This document shows positions 43,092-50,811 of a DNA stretch of 64,000 nt, one piece after another (the stretch's first letter is position 1; every line of letters starts with the position of its first letter). Made by a program: the position numbers and the translations under genes. Origin of the DNA: Leadbetterella byssophila DSM 17132 (GTDB taxonomy: Bacteria; Bacteroidota; Bacteroidia; Cytophagales; Spirosomataceae); the NCBI RefSeq assembly GCF_000166395.1, contig NC_014655.1, forward strand, positions 2,046,001-2,110,000, in the 5' to 3' direction. The notes under the pieces are model-generated. The model made no database searches, was not told the origin of the DNA, and worked only from the letters and a program-made list of their open reading frames with translations.

Positions 43092-44085
43092 GATATATCA
43101 CATGCAGTAGCGTCTGCCCTACTGCCTTAAGCGTATTCTTATCTATGTTCTCTAATTTATCAGATGTAGTATGCCAATGTGGGAAGAAATCTCCAGTACC
43201 TGCACCTTTCATTCTATAATCAATGATGTCAATCATAGGAATTCCCAGGTTCTTGATCACAGGAACATGGTCATCTGTAATAGCTCCTCCAGCACTATTG
43301 ATAAAGAGATTTCCATAACCCAATCTGCTTGCCGTATCCCATACTTTTGCCAAAATGCTTGGGGCTACCGTTGAGGAATATTGTTCGTGGAAAAACTGTG
43401 CATTAGCAGCACCTACCATATCTAATAATATGCCATAAAATGCAGTATAAGGCTTCTTATGAGGATTCTTCGACCAGTAATCAGAACCAAGACAATACCC
43501 TCCATATTCCAAATCTACCTTCCCTTCAAAGGTATCCGGAGCACCCCAATCTTCCACATCAAAGAACACAATGTCCACACCCACATTTACCGAATCTTGA
43601 ACCAAATTCCTGGCCACCTCTAATAAAACACCTACTCCACTAGCACCGTCATTTGCCCCATCTATGGCTTGATCCTTCACACTTTCATCCTGATCAGAAA
43701 TAGGGCGAGAATCCCAATGAGAGGCCAATAGTATTCTCTTTTCCGCTTCCGGCTTATAAGAAGCCACTATATTGATTCCGGGAACCACTTTCCCACTATA
43801 TAACTTTGCATCAAAACGTTGCTCATACACTTCCCAACCTAGCCCCTTCAATTTTGCGCTTAACCACTGAGCACATTGAGTTTGCGCCTTAGTCCCGGGA
43901 ACTCTTGGACCAAAAGCCACTTGCTTAGCCACATATGTAAACGCAGAGTCAGGGTTGAATTGCGGTACCTGTACTGTAGACTGTTCTACCACGGCTTCCT
44001 GCGTTTCAGCATCTTTCTCAGCCTTTTTACAGGATAAAACACTTCCTGCAATCAACAGACTGAGGAGAATCTTATAGTTCTTCAT
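43084..44085 (-). CDS. M28-family, glutaminyl-cyclase-like lipoprotein
   Basis: A 333-residue predicted lipoprotein with signal MKNYKILLSLLIAGSVLSC, Cys19 being the lipobox residue. The mature enzyme is a zinc-dependent M28 fold with LLASHWDSRP, the Asp ligand in DGANDGASGVGVLLE, the Glu pair in FFDVEDWG, and the His ligand in PHWHTTSDKLENID. The DDHVPVIKNLGIPMIDIIDY region and the FFPHWHTTSD spacing match glutaminyl-peptide cyclotransferases (type II QC) better than plain aminopeptidases. QC would convert N-terminal Gln of exported proteins to pyroglutamate in the periplasm; this fits the many Gln-starting exported proteins encoded nearby. The start at 44085 follows from a TATTTTTG element at 44111-44104. 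It overlaps trpA by 8 bp. Confidence 0.85.
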   Translation of the reverse strand: MKNYKILLSLLIAGSVLSCKKAEKDAETQEAVVEQSTVQVPQFNPDSAFTYVAKQVAFGPRVPGTKAQTQCAQWLSAKLKGLGWEVYEQRFDAKLYSGKVVPGINIVASYKPEAEKRILLASHWDSRPISDQDESVKDQAIDGANDGASGVGVLLEVARNLVQDSVNVGVDIVFFDVEDWGAPDTFEGKVDLEYGGYCLGSDYWSKNPHKKPYTAFYGILLDMVGAANAQFFHEQYSSTVAPSILAKVWDTASRLGYGNLFINSAGGAITDDHVPVIKNLGIPMIDIIDYRMKGAGTGDFFPHWHTTSDKLENIDKNTLKAVGQTLLHVIYHE

Positions 44086-44103
44086 ATTGCTTTCTTGTTT
44101 GGA

Positions 44104-44111
44104 CAAAAATA
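44104..44111 (-). promoter_or_regulatory. -7 promoter element of the M28 lipoprotein gene
   Basis: TATTTTTG on the minus strand matches TAnnTTTG. It contains the alternative ATG at 44106, supporting the ATG at 44085. Confidence 0.6.
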
Positions 44112-44134
44112 CCTTTTTTTTATAGAAGTCCCGT

Positions 44135-44165
44135 CAAAAAAAAGCCTTCCCTGTTAGAGGAAGGC
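44135..44165 (-). terminator. Rho-independent terminator after the coiled-coil gene
   Basis: GCCTTCC / GGAAGGC stem (7 bp) with an 8-nt loop; a run of A residues at 44136-44143 gives the minus-strand U tract, 22 bp after the stop. Confidence 0.85.
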
Positions 44166-44186
44166 AAAACTCACCTAATTTCTTTT

Positions 44187-45125
44187 TTATTTGATGACAA
44201 AGGTAGTCTGTCCTACTCTGAAACCTTCAGCATATAGTTCTACCTTATACTGACCTTTTTCGTACTTCTTATCTCTATCATACACAAAATCCACCGTCTG
44301 AAGATTATTCGTATAGGTGACAGTTTGCTTTGCCGTATAAACGGTCTCCTTCCCTCCGAATAGGAAGGTTCCTGAACCCAATGCCATGTCCGCTATCACA
44401 TTGCCCGTTGGCTCTAACAAGCGCATATAAATAGTCTTGGGCTCTTTCTTAGTCAGTGGGTTCTCCGCTAATTTGAAAGAAACTTTGATCCTATCCACCC
44501 TTTTCGACTTGAATTCGTCCCCGTCTCTTTCTTTCCCTTTACGATTTATTGCCGTAACCAAATAATTCACAGGTCGTAAAGCAGCACCTATCGTTACCTT
44601 TTCGTTCAACTGCTTATTGGATTCAGCGTAAAGGTTAACGGTATCCGCCAAAGCCATTTTCTGACGTTGCAATTCATCATTCGAATCCTTTAAACTCGCA
44701 TTGGTTCGATTCAATTCTTTATTGATACCGGTCAACTGCTCATTCTCAGCCCTTAATTTCTCAATCTCCACCTCCTTTTGGCGGATAATCTTCTCATAGG
44801 CTTTGATCTTCTCTTGATACTCCTGCATATTCACGGAGTTCGTATGCATCAGATTTCGCTTATCCGTCTCGAGGTTCTTACGAATAGCTTCAAGTTCATC
44901 TATTCTACCTCCTAAGGCAGCTAATTCTGAGATCTTGATATCCAACTCTCTGGCAATTGAATCCAGGCGGAAGTTCGTTTGAATGATTTCTGAAGTCTTT
45001 AATTCTATCTCCCTCGACTTCTCATCAACATTCTGTTTCTCCTGAAAATAAAGGAACCCGAAAAACCCGGCTATGGCTAAAGCCAGGACTAAACCCGCCT
45101 TTACTACGGAATTGTTATTCTCCAT
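44187..45125 (-). CDS. Membrane-anchored coiled-coil protein
   Basis: A 312-residue protein. A single N-terminal membrane segment (about residues 9-28, VVKAGLVLALAIAGFFGFLYF) is followed by a long coiled coil (about 30-185) with heptad Leu/Ile and no Pro, then a beta-rich C-terminal domain of about 125 residues (about 185-312). The domain contains VSFKLAENPLTKKEPKTIYMRL and ends GFRVGQTTFVIK. The arrangement suggests an inner-membrane protein projecting a coiled-coil stalk and a beta-domain into the periplasm. I do not recognise the family. A CAAATCTA (TAGATTTG on the minus strand, 45152-45145) promoter element is 20 bp upstream, supporting the ATG at 45125. Confidence 0.72.
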   Translation of the reverse strand: MENNNSVVKAGLVLALAIAGFFGFLYFQEKQNVDEKSREIELKTSEIIQTNFRLDSIARELDIKISELAALGGRIDELEAIRKNLETDKRNLMHTNSVNMQEYQEKIKAYEKIIRQKEVEIEKLRAENEQLTGINKELNRTNASLKDSNDELQRQKMALADTVNLYAESNKQLNEKVTIGAALRPVNYLVTAINRKGKERDGDEFKSKRVDRIKVSFKLAENPLTKKEPKTIYMRLLEPTGNVIADMALGSGTFLFGGKETVYTAKQTVTYTNNLQTVDFVYDRDKKYEKGQYKVELYAEGFRVGQTTFVIK

Positions 45126-45144
45126 TATATACACGTAATTTCTA

Positions 45145-45152
45145 CAAATCTA
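45145..45152 (-). promoter_or_regulatory. -7 promoter element of the coiled-coil gene
   Basis: TAGATTTG on the minus strand matches TAnnTTTG, 19 bp before the ATG. Confidence 0.55.
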
Positions 45153-45252
45153 AATAATATTCTGAATATCAAGCTGAGGAATGAGCTTCAAGTCCAAAAA
45201 AATACATTGCATGTTTTGAATTCTTCTAACTTTATTAACTTTGCGAACAATT

Positions 45253-45326
45253 CGGGATGTAGCGCAGCCCGGTAGCGCATCCGTCTGGGGGGCGGAAGGT
45301 CGCAGGTTCAAATCCTGTCATCCCGA
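45253..45326 (+). tRNA. tRNA-Pro (anticodon GGG)
   Basis: Acceptor stem CGGGATG / CATCCCG, D arm AGCGCAGCCCGGTAGCGCA, anticodon stem-loop TCCGT-CTGGGGG-GCGGA (anticodon GGG, reads CCC/CCU), and T arm GCAGGTTCAAATCCTGT. The CCA end is not encoded. A large serine recombinase remnant lies at its 3' end, so the tRNA may have been used as an integration site. Confidence 0.95.
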
Positions 45327-45339
45327 CATCACAGGACAA

Positions 45340-46349
45340 GTGAGATTTATTCTCGTTTGTCCTGTTTATATTTTTGACTAACGCATTGTCTACCATATAA
45401 ATAAACCGTACTGCTTTATTCACCCTGCCGGTTAGAAGTGAACTTTTTTCAAAATGCATTTTGTCGGGGAACATCGAACCAATCAGCCGCCGTTTCTTCT
45501 CTGTGTCTGCGGTTTCATAGATATAATATGCCCGCAGTAGCGTATCTATTCCTTTATCCAGCAGGTCTTTCATGTTGACCTCCGAGTGAGAAAGCCCGCT
45601 TATCCGGGCTTGCAGCTTCTCTACCTTTTGATTATAGTCTGATTTCATTTCCCTGAAATCTTCCGGTTCGATTTGCCTGGAGGATAACAGATCACATATA
45701 TAAGACAGCTTATCTTACAGCTCGCTGAGCTGCCTCAGAAGTTGTTTTCTGTCATCCTGTCCGTGAGCAGTCCGCCCGTGCCAGGCTTCCTCCAAACTAT
45801 CTTATTCAATTCGGCCATTTCCGGGCGCGGAATATATTTCTTCAGTTCGTAAACAGACTGCCGGTTAATTTCATCTGCACTGTACCTGAATTTACAGCCC
45901 GCAAAACAGTGATAATACGAATAATGCCTGTAGCGCCCCTTTGCTAAACTTCCCGTCAAAATTTTGTCGCATTCCGGACATACCAGAAACCCTCTTAAGG
46001 GCAGCACTGAATCTGTAAGCACCTTTAACCGGAACTGCTTCCGTTTTCGGCCATCCAGTACATCCTGCACGCGATAAAAGAGATCTTCGGTTATTAGTGA
46101 TTCATGAAGACCTTTAACAAAACGGCTTTCATCATCTTTGTATTTGGGAATAAATATCTTGCCGCAGTATAGAGGGTTCCGGATAGCAAACCAGAAAAGG
46201 CTCTTAGTGCCGGAAAATCCCTTTTCCTTCCCCAGTTTAAAGATTTGCTCGGTATTGTATAGCCCCGTGGCTATCTCCTCAAAAGACCAGCGCAAAATGC
46301 CCGCTTGCGGTTCATGAATGGCAATGTATTTTGGATCAAGTCGAAAACG
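45340..46349 (-). pseudogene. Large serine recombinase remnant next to tRNA-Pro
   Basis: The remnant lacks the N-terminal resolvase catalytic domain and keeps the recombinase domain (ILRWSFEEIATGLYNTEQI, then NPLYCGKIFIPKY), the zinc ribbon (LVCPECDKILTGSLAKGR, then YHCFAGCKFRYS) and the coiled-coil end. The frame breaks at about 45794-45796, where loss of one T in a GTTTTGG run shifts LNKIV-LEEAWHGRTAHGQDD out of frame, and a TAA at 45715-45717 interrupts QLSEL-DKLSYICDLL. The upstream side ends at the ISAon1-type element at 46350. It is thus a dead integrase. The apparent C-terminal extension that reads GMTGFEPATFRPPDG is tRNA-Pro sequence read antisense, not protein. Confidence 0.85.
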
Positions 46350-46364
46350 TGGGGGGAGATTTAT

Positions 46365-47401
46365 CTAAGCATAGATATTTTTGAGTCTATATAGAAAGAA
46401 TATGATGTCTCGTACGCCCCTAGAAGAGGCTCTGAAGGCTTTTATTTTTGCACGGTTCGCCGCTCCGATTAAAGGATTCCGCGGACGCATTTGTACTTCT
46501 GTTATGGAAGTAGTTTAATATTTGTAGATAGTGTGTTTGTACAGATTTACAGACTGTGTTAAAAGCCTCTATGCCGCTTTTTTCTACCTGCTGATACCAT
46601 ATGCCTAGTTTCTTAAAAGCATCCTCTTTTGCACGGCTGTAGGTAAAAATATTAGCCAATTGAACAGATAATTTATAGGCTTGTTCTAGTTTTGGGTACC
46701 GTTCAAACAGAAAAGTAGCTCGCTCAAGTTGAGATAATGTCCACTTACTTTGGTGTTTAAATAGTAAATACCTGCTACGTGCTAAAAGCTGTTTTAATGT
46801 ATCTCCGTTTGGTAGAATTTCCGGCTCGTAAGTCTCTCCATTTAGTTTTGCCCTTGTAATGGCTTCATTTTCGTCATTGATGGCTTCCCACCGGTACTTT
46901 ATCCGTAATTCTTGAACTGCATCGAAAGCTAGTTTTTGTACGTGAAAGCGGTCTATTACCCTGGACGCATTGGGAAAACTACGTCTGACGGCCTTTATCA
47001 TGGTTGCTGCCATGTCTAAAGTTACTTCTTTTACCTTTTTACGAAGCTGCCAAGGAATCTTTTCGAGTACCGCACTAATATCTTCTGCACGAGTGCCTTT
47101 GATCATGGCTACTAGAGCACCTTTTCTGCCTGCTGCAGCTTTATTGGTAACGATTGTATAGAGTTCGCCTTGAGAAAGTGCAGTTTCATCAATGCTTAAA
47201 CGTTCCCCAACATTCTCAGCAAACAACATCCACTCTTGTGCGTGTTCCCTTTGATCCCAATCGTGGTAATCGCTAAAATGGTCTTTGTACTGCTGGCCCA
47301 ATTGTTTTCCATCAACATGAAAAAAATGGCCTAATTGATGGCTACTTACCGGATTGTGGTCCAAATATTTTTTTTAAGAACAACCCAAATTCTTGTGTCA
47401 T
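46365..47401 (-). pseudogene. ISAon1-type DDE transposase, two frame breaks
   Basis: The transposase starts with ATG at 47401 in ATGA overlap with the N-region stop and reads MTQEFGLFLKK, then shifts frame in a run of eight A (minus strand, 47375-47368); seven A would give FLKKYLDHNPVSSHQLGHFF. The central part (46420-47364) is intact, with LSIDETALSQGELYTIVTNK (first Asp), DMAATMIKAVRRSFPNASRVIDRFHV (second Asp) and the AESFN region near the Glu. A 16-nt insertion at 46452-46467 breaks NASAESFN-AKIKAFRASSRGVRD; the restored frame ends at 46365. The catalytic core could still be made if ribosomal slippage occurs at the A run, but the C-terminal 25 residues would be lost. Confidence 0.85.
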
Positions 47402-47721
47402 TCTTGACTAGGCGTCCCCGAACCCTTTGCTACCAAATCCCAATCTCTACTGATGGTCTCACCACTCGATATTACACGCCATCTACGCCTAAGTATGTGT
47501 AAATAAACCTTTTTGCCGCGGATGGGGAAATCTTGAACCCTTATCTCAGGAAGAAAACCTTTCGATTCTAACTGCTCTTGCAAATATCCGGCAGGAGCTA
47601 CATTAAGCTCTTCTAAATGAAAGTTGAGCGTACCATCTACTTCTACAACTTTAGTACAATCAAAATAATCAGCAATCTCTCTGGGAAACAATAACCTTAC
47701 TAAGTCCTCCTGCACGCTCAA
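47398..47721 (-). CDS. ISAon1-type transposase N-region protein
   Basis: A 107-residue protein (MSVQEDLVRLLFPREIADYFD...) of the N-region partner that accompanies ISAon1-family transposases in Bacteroidota. It contains a beta-rich middle (FPIRGKKVYLHILRRRWRV) that probably contributes DNA binding. Its TGA stop overlaps the transposase ATG (47398-47401), as is usual for this pair. Confidence 0.85.
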   Translation of the reverse strand: MSVQEDLVRLLFPREIADYFDCTKVVEVDGTLNFHLEELNVAPAGYLQEQLESKGFLPEIRVQDFPIRGKKVYLHILRRRWRVISSGETISRDWDLVAKGSGTPSQE

Positions 47722-47773
47722 TTTCTCCTATATTTTTCTCTTGCAAAGAAACTATAAAATTCATCTCCCCCCA

Positions 47774-48145
47774 AGAATTTCACTTAATCCGTAGCTTACA
47801 ACAACACATTAACATTACACTTCACTGCATCCAAACAATAGCCTTAAGAAATAGTTTGTATTTTTTTTGGCCCGAAAAAAAGCAGAAGCCTACTCATACC
47901 ACAATGAGAAAATTAATTCTTAAACAAAGTTGTGAAACAGTCATAATATTTTCAGTCACAACAAACCACCGTTAAATAAAAATTATCCATACCAATAAAT
48001 AAAAAAAAACTTTTCTTTTGGATTTAGAATATTTCTCCATTAATTTCAATTAACACTTATATAAATACAACTTTTAGTGAGATAGAGAAATTCTACAGAC
48101 TTAATCCTATCAAGGCCAAAAAGCAATCAAAGCAGAAGAATAATC
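47774..48145. other. AT-rich intergenic stretch, no gene recognised
   Basis: About 370 bp right of the ISAon1-type element with no ORF worth reporting. It must hold the promoter of the two-gene unit that starts at 48146, but no perfect TAnnTTTG element is evident. Confidence 0.4.
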
Positions 48146-48682
48146 ATGAAAAAACAATACTTAATATTGGCAATCCTCTTAATTAATATTACAAATCTTA
48201 CGTCTTATGGTCAAAGCCTAAGCTTCGCAGATTTACTATTTTCAGTTGAAAAAATGTCAAATTTCGGTGAAATTAAAAAAAGGATGCAAAAAGTTGGCTT
48301 TAGTTTATTTGAAGAAAATTCTTTAGAAAAATCAATGACCTTTAAAAACCCATCAAATCAATCTGAAATACTTCATATTGGCCCAGATTACTTTCAGTAT
48401 GAATTTCCAGATAAAGAAAACGACGGGTTAAAGTTGTGGTTTAATAATTACTTTACAATACCAAATATAAAATTTATTGGCGCATATCAGCAAAATATCC
48501 CAGAGTATAATAGGGCATGGTTTTCTACAATTAAATATTACGGGACTCCAGAGCATACCTATAAAATTGCCTCTTATTTGGATTATTCGCAAAAAATACC
48601 ATCTAAAATATCTTGTATATATATCAATAAAGGACAAGCTGTGGATGTAGATATTTTCAAACCGTGGACGAAACGAAAATAA
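48146..48682 (+). CDS. Small exported protein of unknown function
   Basis: A 178-residue protein with signal peptide MKKQYLILAILLINITNLTSYG, followed by Gln23. The mature 156 residues show mixed alpha/beta composition with many aromatic residues (GPDYFQYEFPDKENDG, FNNYFTIPNIKF) and a C-terminal YINKGQAVDVDIFKPW strand pair. I recognise no family. The next gene (TonB-dependent receptor-like) starts 8 bp after the stop, so the two are probably one transcript. The AT content and codon use are markedly more AT-rich than in the backbone. Confidence 0.65.
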   Translation: MKKQYLILAILLINITNLTSYGQSLSFADLLFSVEKMSNFGEIKKRMQKVGFSLFEENSLEKSMTFKNPSNQSEILHIGPDYFQYEFPDKENDGLKLWFNNYFTIPNIKFIGAYQQNIPEYNRAWFSTIKYYGTPEHTYKIASYLDYSQKIPSKISCIYINKGQAVDVDIFKPWTKRK

Positions 48683-48690
48683 TCGAAACA

Positions 48691-49860
48691 ATGAAGTATT
48701 GTTTAATATTTACTTTTTCCTTGTTGCTACCGACTATTTCGTATTGTCAAAAACAAATTGGTGGTAGAATACTAAAAGATGATAATAGCCCAGCAAAATT
48801 TATTCAAGTTAGTTTGCTAAAGGCAGACTCAACATTTCTGGTAGCAAGTTTAACTGATTCTCTAGGCCAATATAAATTTGACAGTTTGAAAAGCGGAAGC
48901 TATTATATCTCACTTGGAAAGATAATTTATCAAGAAATCGAAATTTCAGAAAATGATCAGAAAATTTCGGTAGAGGACACTTACGTTAGAAAAAAAGAAA
49001 TACTTCTAAATGAAGTAAAAATAAAGGCTTTTAAAAACAGTATAGAACGTGATTTAGATAAGTTAATTGTAAAAATTGATGACATCATATTGTCAAAAGG
49101 TAGAAATGCTTTTGAATTATTAAGCATTCTGCCAGGCATAAAGTATAGCCCAAATGGTGGGTTAACCGTAAACGGAAGAGGGACTCCTTTATTTTTGATT
49201 GACGGTAAACCAATCGGTAATAACGGAAAACAAAGTACCTCAATTCTTTCGAGCATGTCGGCTGAAAATATTGATAAAATAGAAATATCGACTACACCGT
49301 CATCAAAGTACGATTCTGAAGGGAGTGGAGGAATTATAAATATTATTACTAAAAAAAATAAATCTTTTAGTGATATCCGAACGACAATAGGCGGGCAGCT
49401 ATTTCCAATGAAGGGTATTAGTGGTTCAGATTTTTTGACAAAGGGAATAGGAGCTAATTTCGCATTTCGTTTAAAAAAGCTAAATACAAATTTCACTTTA
49501 GATTACACAAAAAGTGAAAATATTCAAAATAGTCGATCTGAACGGTATTTTAAAGACAGTAAAAGTATAATTGAAAATATACGTAATCTTCATACTAATT
49601 CAAAATCTCTATCGTCTAGGTTGGTATCATCTTATGAAATAAATAAAAAAATATCAATAGATCTTAGTGGATCTATAATTGCTACTATTCCCAGTAAATC
49701 ACATTCAAAAGAATCTTTTTACACATTAGATTCGACAACCTCTTCAGACCTCAACTTAAAAACCAACTTGAGAATTGCCTCCATTAATTTTGGTACATCA
49801 CATACGTATACAGTATCCACCCGACGAACTACATGTTTGATTCCTGAAGATTATTCTTAA
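48691..49860 (+). pseudogene. Outer-membrane TonB-dependent receptor-like protein, truncated by an IS66 end
   Basis: The first 374 residues are genuine. They comprise a signal peptide MKYCLIFTFSLLLPTISYC followed by Gln20, a carboxypeptidase-regulatory-like domain (about 20-100), then a plug-like region with GRNAFELLSILPGIKYSPNG and NGRGTPLFLIDGKPIG, and SSKYDSEGSGGIINIITKKN. The beginnings of beta-barrel strands follow. At 49813 the sequence switches into the terminal repeat of an IS66 relic, and the run-on frame stops at 49860. The missing barrel (usually several hundred more residues) means no functional receptor. It is the second gene of the 48146 unit. Confidence 0.85.
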
Positions 49861-50006
49861 AGTTCTGCGGGTAGAGATCTTTTAAGTTTTTGTGGTTGAT
49901 TGACATGATATTCTCCAAGGTGTATTTCAGCCATTGGTAGGGGTTCACCTCAATCTTTTTGCAAATGGCTAATAATGAATAGATCATTGCCGATCTTTGT
50001 GCTGCC
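49813..50006 (-). mobile_element. IS66 relic: terminal repeat and tnpC 3' end only
   Basis: The segment begins with an IS66-type terminal repeat (GTATCCACCCGACGAACTAC, 49813-49832). On the minus strand it encodes the last 62 residues of an IS66 transposase (AAQRSAMIYSLLAICKKIEV...LQESNM, ending in TAG). It ends abruptly at 50006 where a second IS66 begins. Compared with the intact neighbour (AAQRAAMIYSFFAVCKKHEV) it is a different, diverged element. Confidence 0.85.
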
Positions 50007-50022
50007 GTATCCGCCCAACGAA

Positions 50023-50811
50023 CTACATATTTGATTTGTCAATAAGCTGTTTATAGTTTTTGGGGAACAGATCTTTGAGCTTTTTATGATCGATGGTCAT
50101 GATGTTCTGCAGGGTGTATTTCAGCCACTGGAAGGGATTGACCTCATGTTTTTTGCAAACGGCAAAGAAGGAGTAGATCATAGCCGCGCGCTGTGCTGCT
50201 TCGTGACTCCCAGCGAACAGATAGTTTTTGCGGCCGAGTGCCACCGGTCTGATTGCATTTTCCACCAGGTTATTATCGATCTGTAGGTTTCCATCATACA
50301 GATAAGCCGATAGCGCATCCCAGCGGGCATAGGCATAAGCCATGGCTTTTCCGATCTGGCTTTTGGGCAGGGTATTCTTGATCTGCTCAAATATCCATTT
50401 GCCCATTTGGTTGATGACCGGTAGCGATTCTTTCAGGCGAAGCTCCTTGATCTTGTCGGCAGATAGTTGTTGCTCTCTAGCCCTGTTTTCAATTTTATAA
50501 AGCTCCTGTATCATCAGAAGTGCCTTTTCTGCTCTATTGCGATCATTTTCTAACGCTTTTTCAAACTCTCTTCTGGCGTGTGCCCAGCAGGCCAGGTGGG
50601 TGATATCTTTCTTCTTGCCATATTTATCATATGCCGCATATCCATCCGTCTGCAGATAACCCCTAAAGTTATCCAGCATGGATTTAGGCACGTGACCACC
50701 ACGTGAAGGATTATAGTCAAACAGTACGGTTTTGTCCAATGGGGAGTGGTAGACCCAATAATAGCCCTGATGGGCAGCACCTTTTTTATCGCTGTCCAGT
50801 ACTTTTATCGG
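50023..50811 (-). CDS. IS66 transposase TnpC, C-terminal exon
   Basis: The 3' exon of tnpC encodes about 262 residues starting PIKVLDSDKKGAAHQGYYWVY, directly continuing the VDET end of the 5' exon. It contains the transposase core: LDKTVLFDYNPSRGG, LQTDGYAAYDKYG (Asp), ITHLACWAHARREFEKAL, and the C-terminal ENAIRPVALGRKNYLFAGSHEAAQRAAMIYSFFAVC with the catalytic Glu in NNLVENAIRP. On its own it has no start codon in the right place; it needs splicing of the intron block to be translated with exon 1. Confidence 0.9.
   Translation of the reverse strand, partial: PIKVLDSDKKGAAHQGYYWVYHSPLDKTVLFDYNPSRGGHVPKSMLDNFRGYLQTDGYAAYDKYGKKKDITHLACWAHARREFEKALENDRNRAEKALLMIQELYKIENRAREQQLSADKIKELRLKESLPVINQMGKWIFEQIKNTLPKSQIGKAMAYAYARWDALSAYLYDGNLQIDNNLVENAIRPVALGRKNYLFAGSHEAAQRAAMIYSFFAVCKKHEVNPFQWLKYTLQNIMTIDHKKLKDLFPKNYKQLIDKSNM

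Larger units (their letters stand above)
46350..47773 (-). mobile_element. ISAon1-type insertion sequence (ISL3-like)
   Basis: Element of about 1424 bp bounded by perfect 11-bp terminal inverted repeats TGGGGGGAGAT (46350-46360; inverted at 47763-47773). It carries an N-region gene and a transposase with two frame breaks. The 8 bp on each side (CGAAAACG-like left, AGAATTTC right) do not match, so no target duplication is visible and an adjacent deletion is likely. Confidence 0.88.

Noticed and set aside
45235-45339. C-terminal stretch GMTGFEPATFRPPDG of the frame overlapping tRNA-Pro
   Set aside because: It is the antisense reading of the tRNA gene, a known cause of spurious protein segments; the recombinase remnant ends before it.
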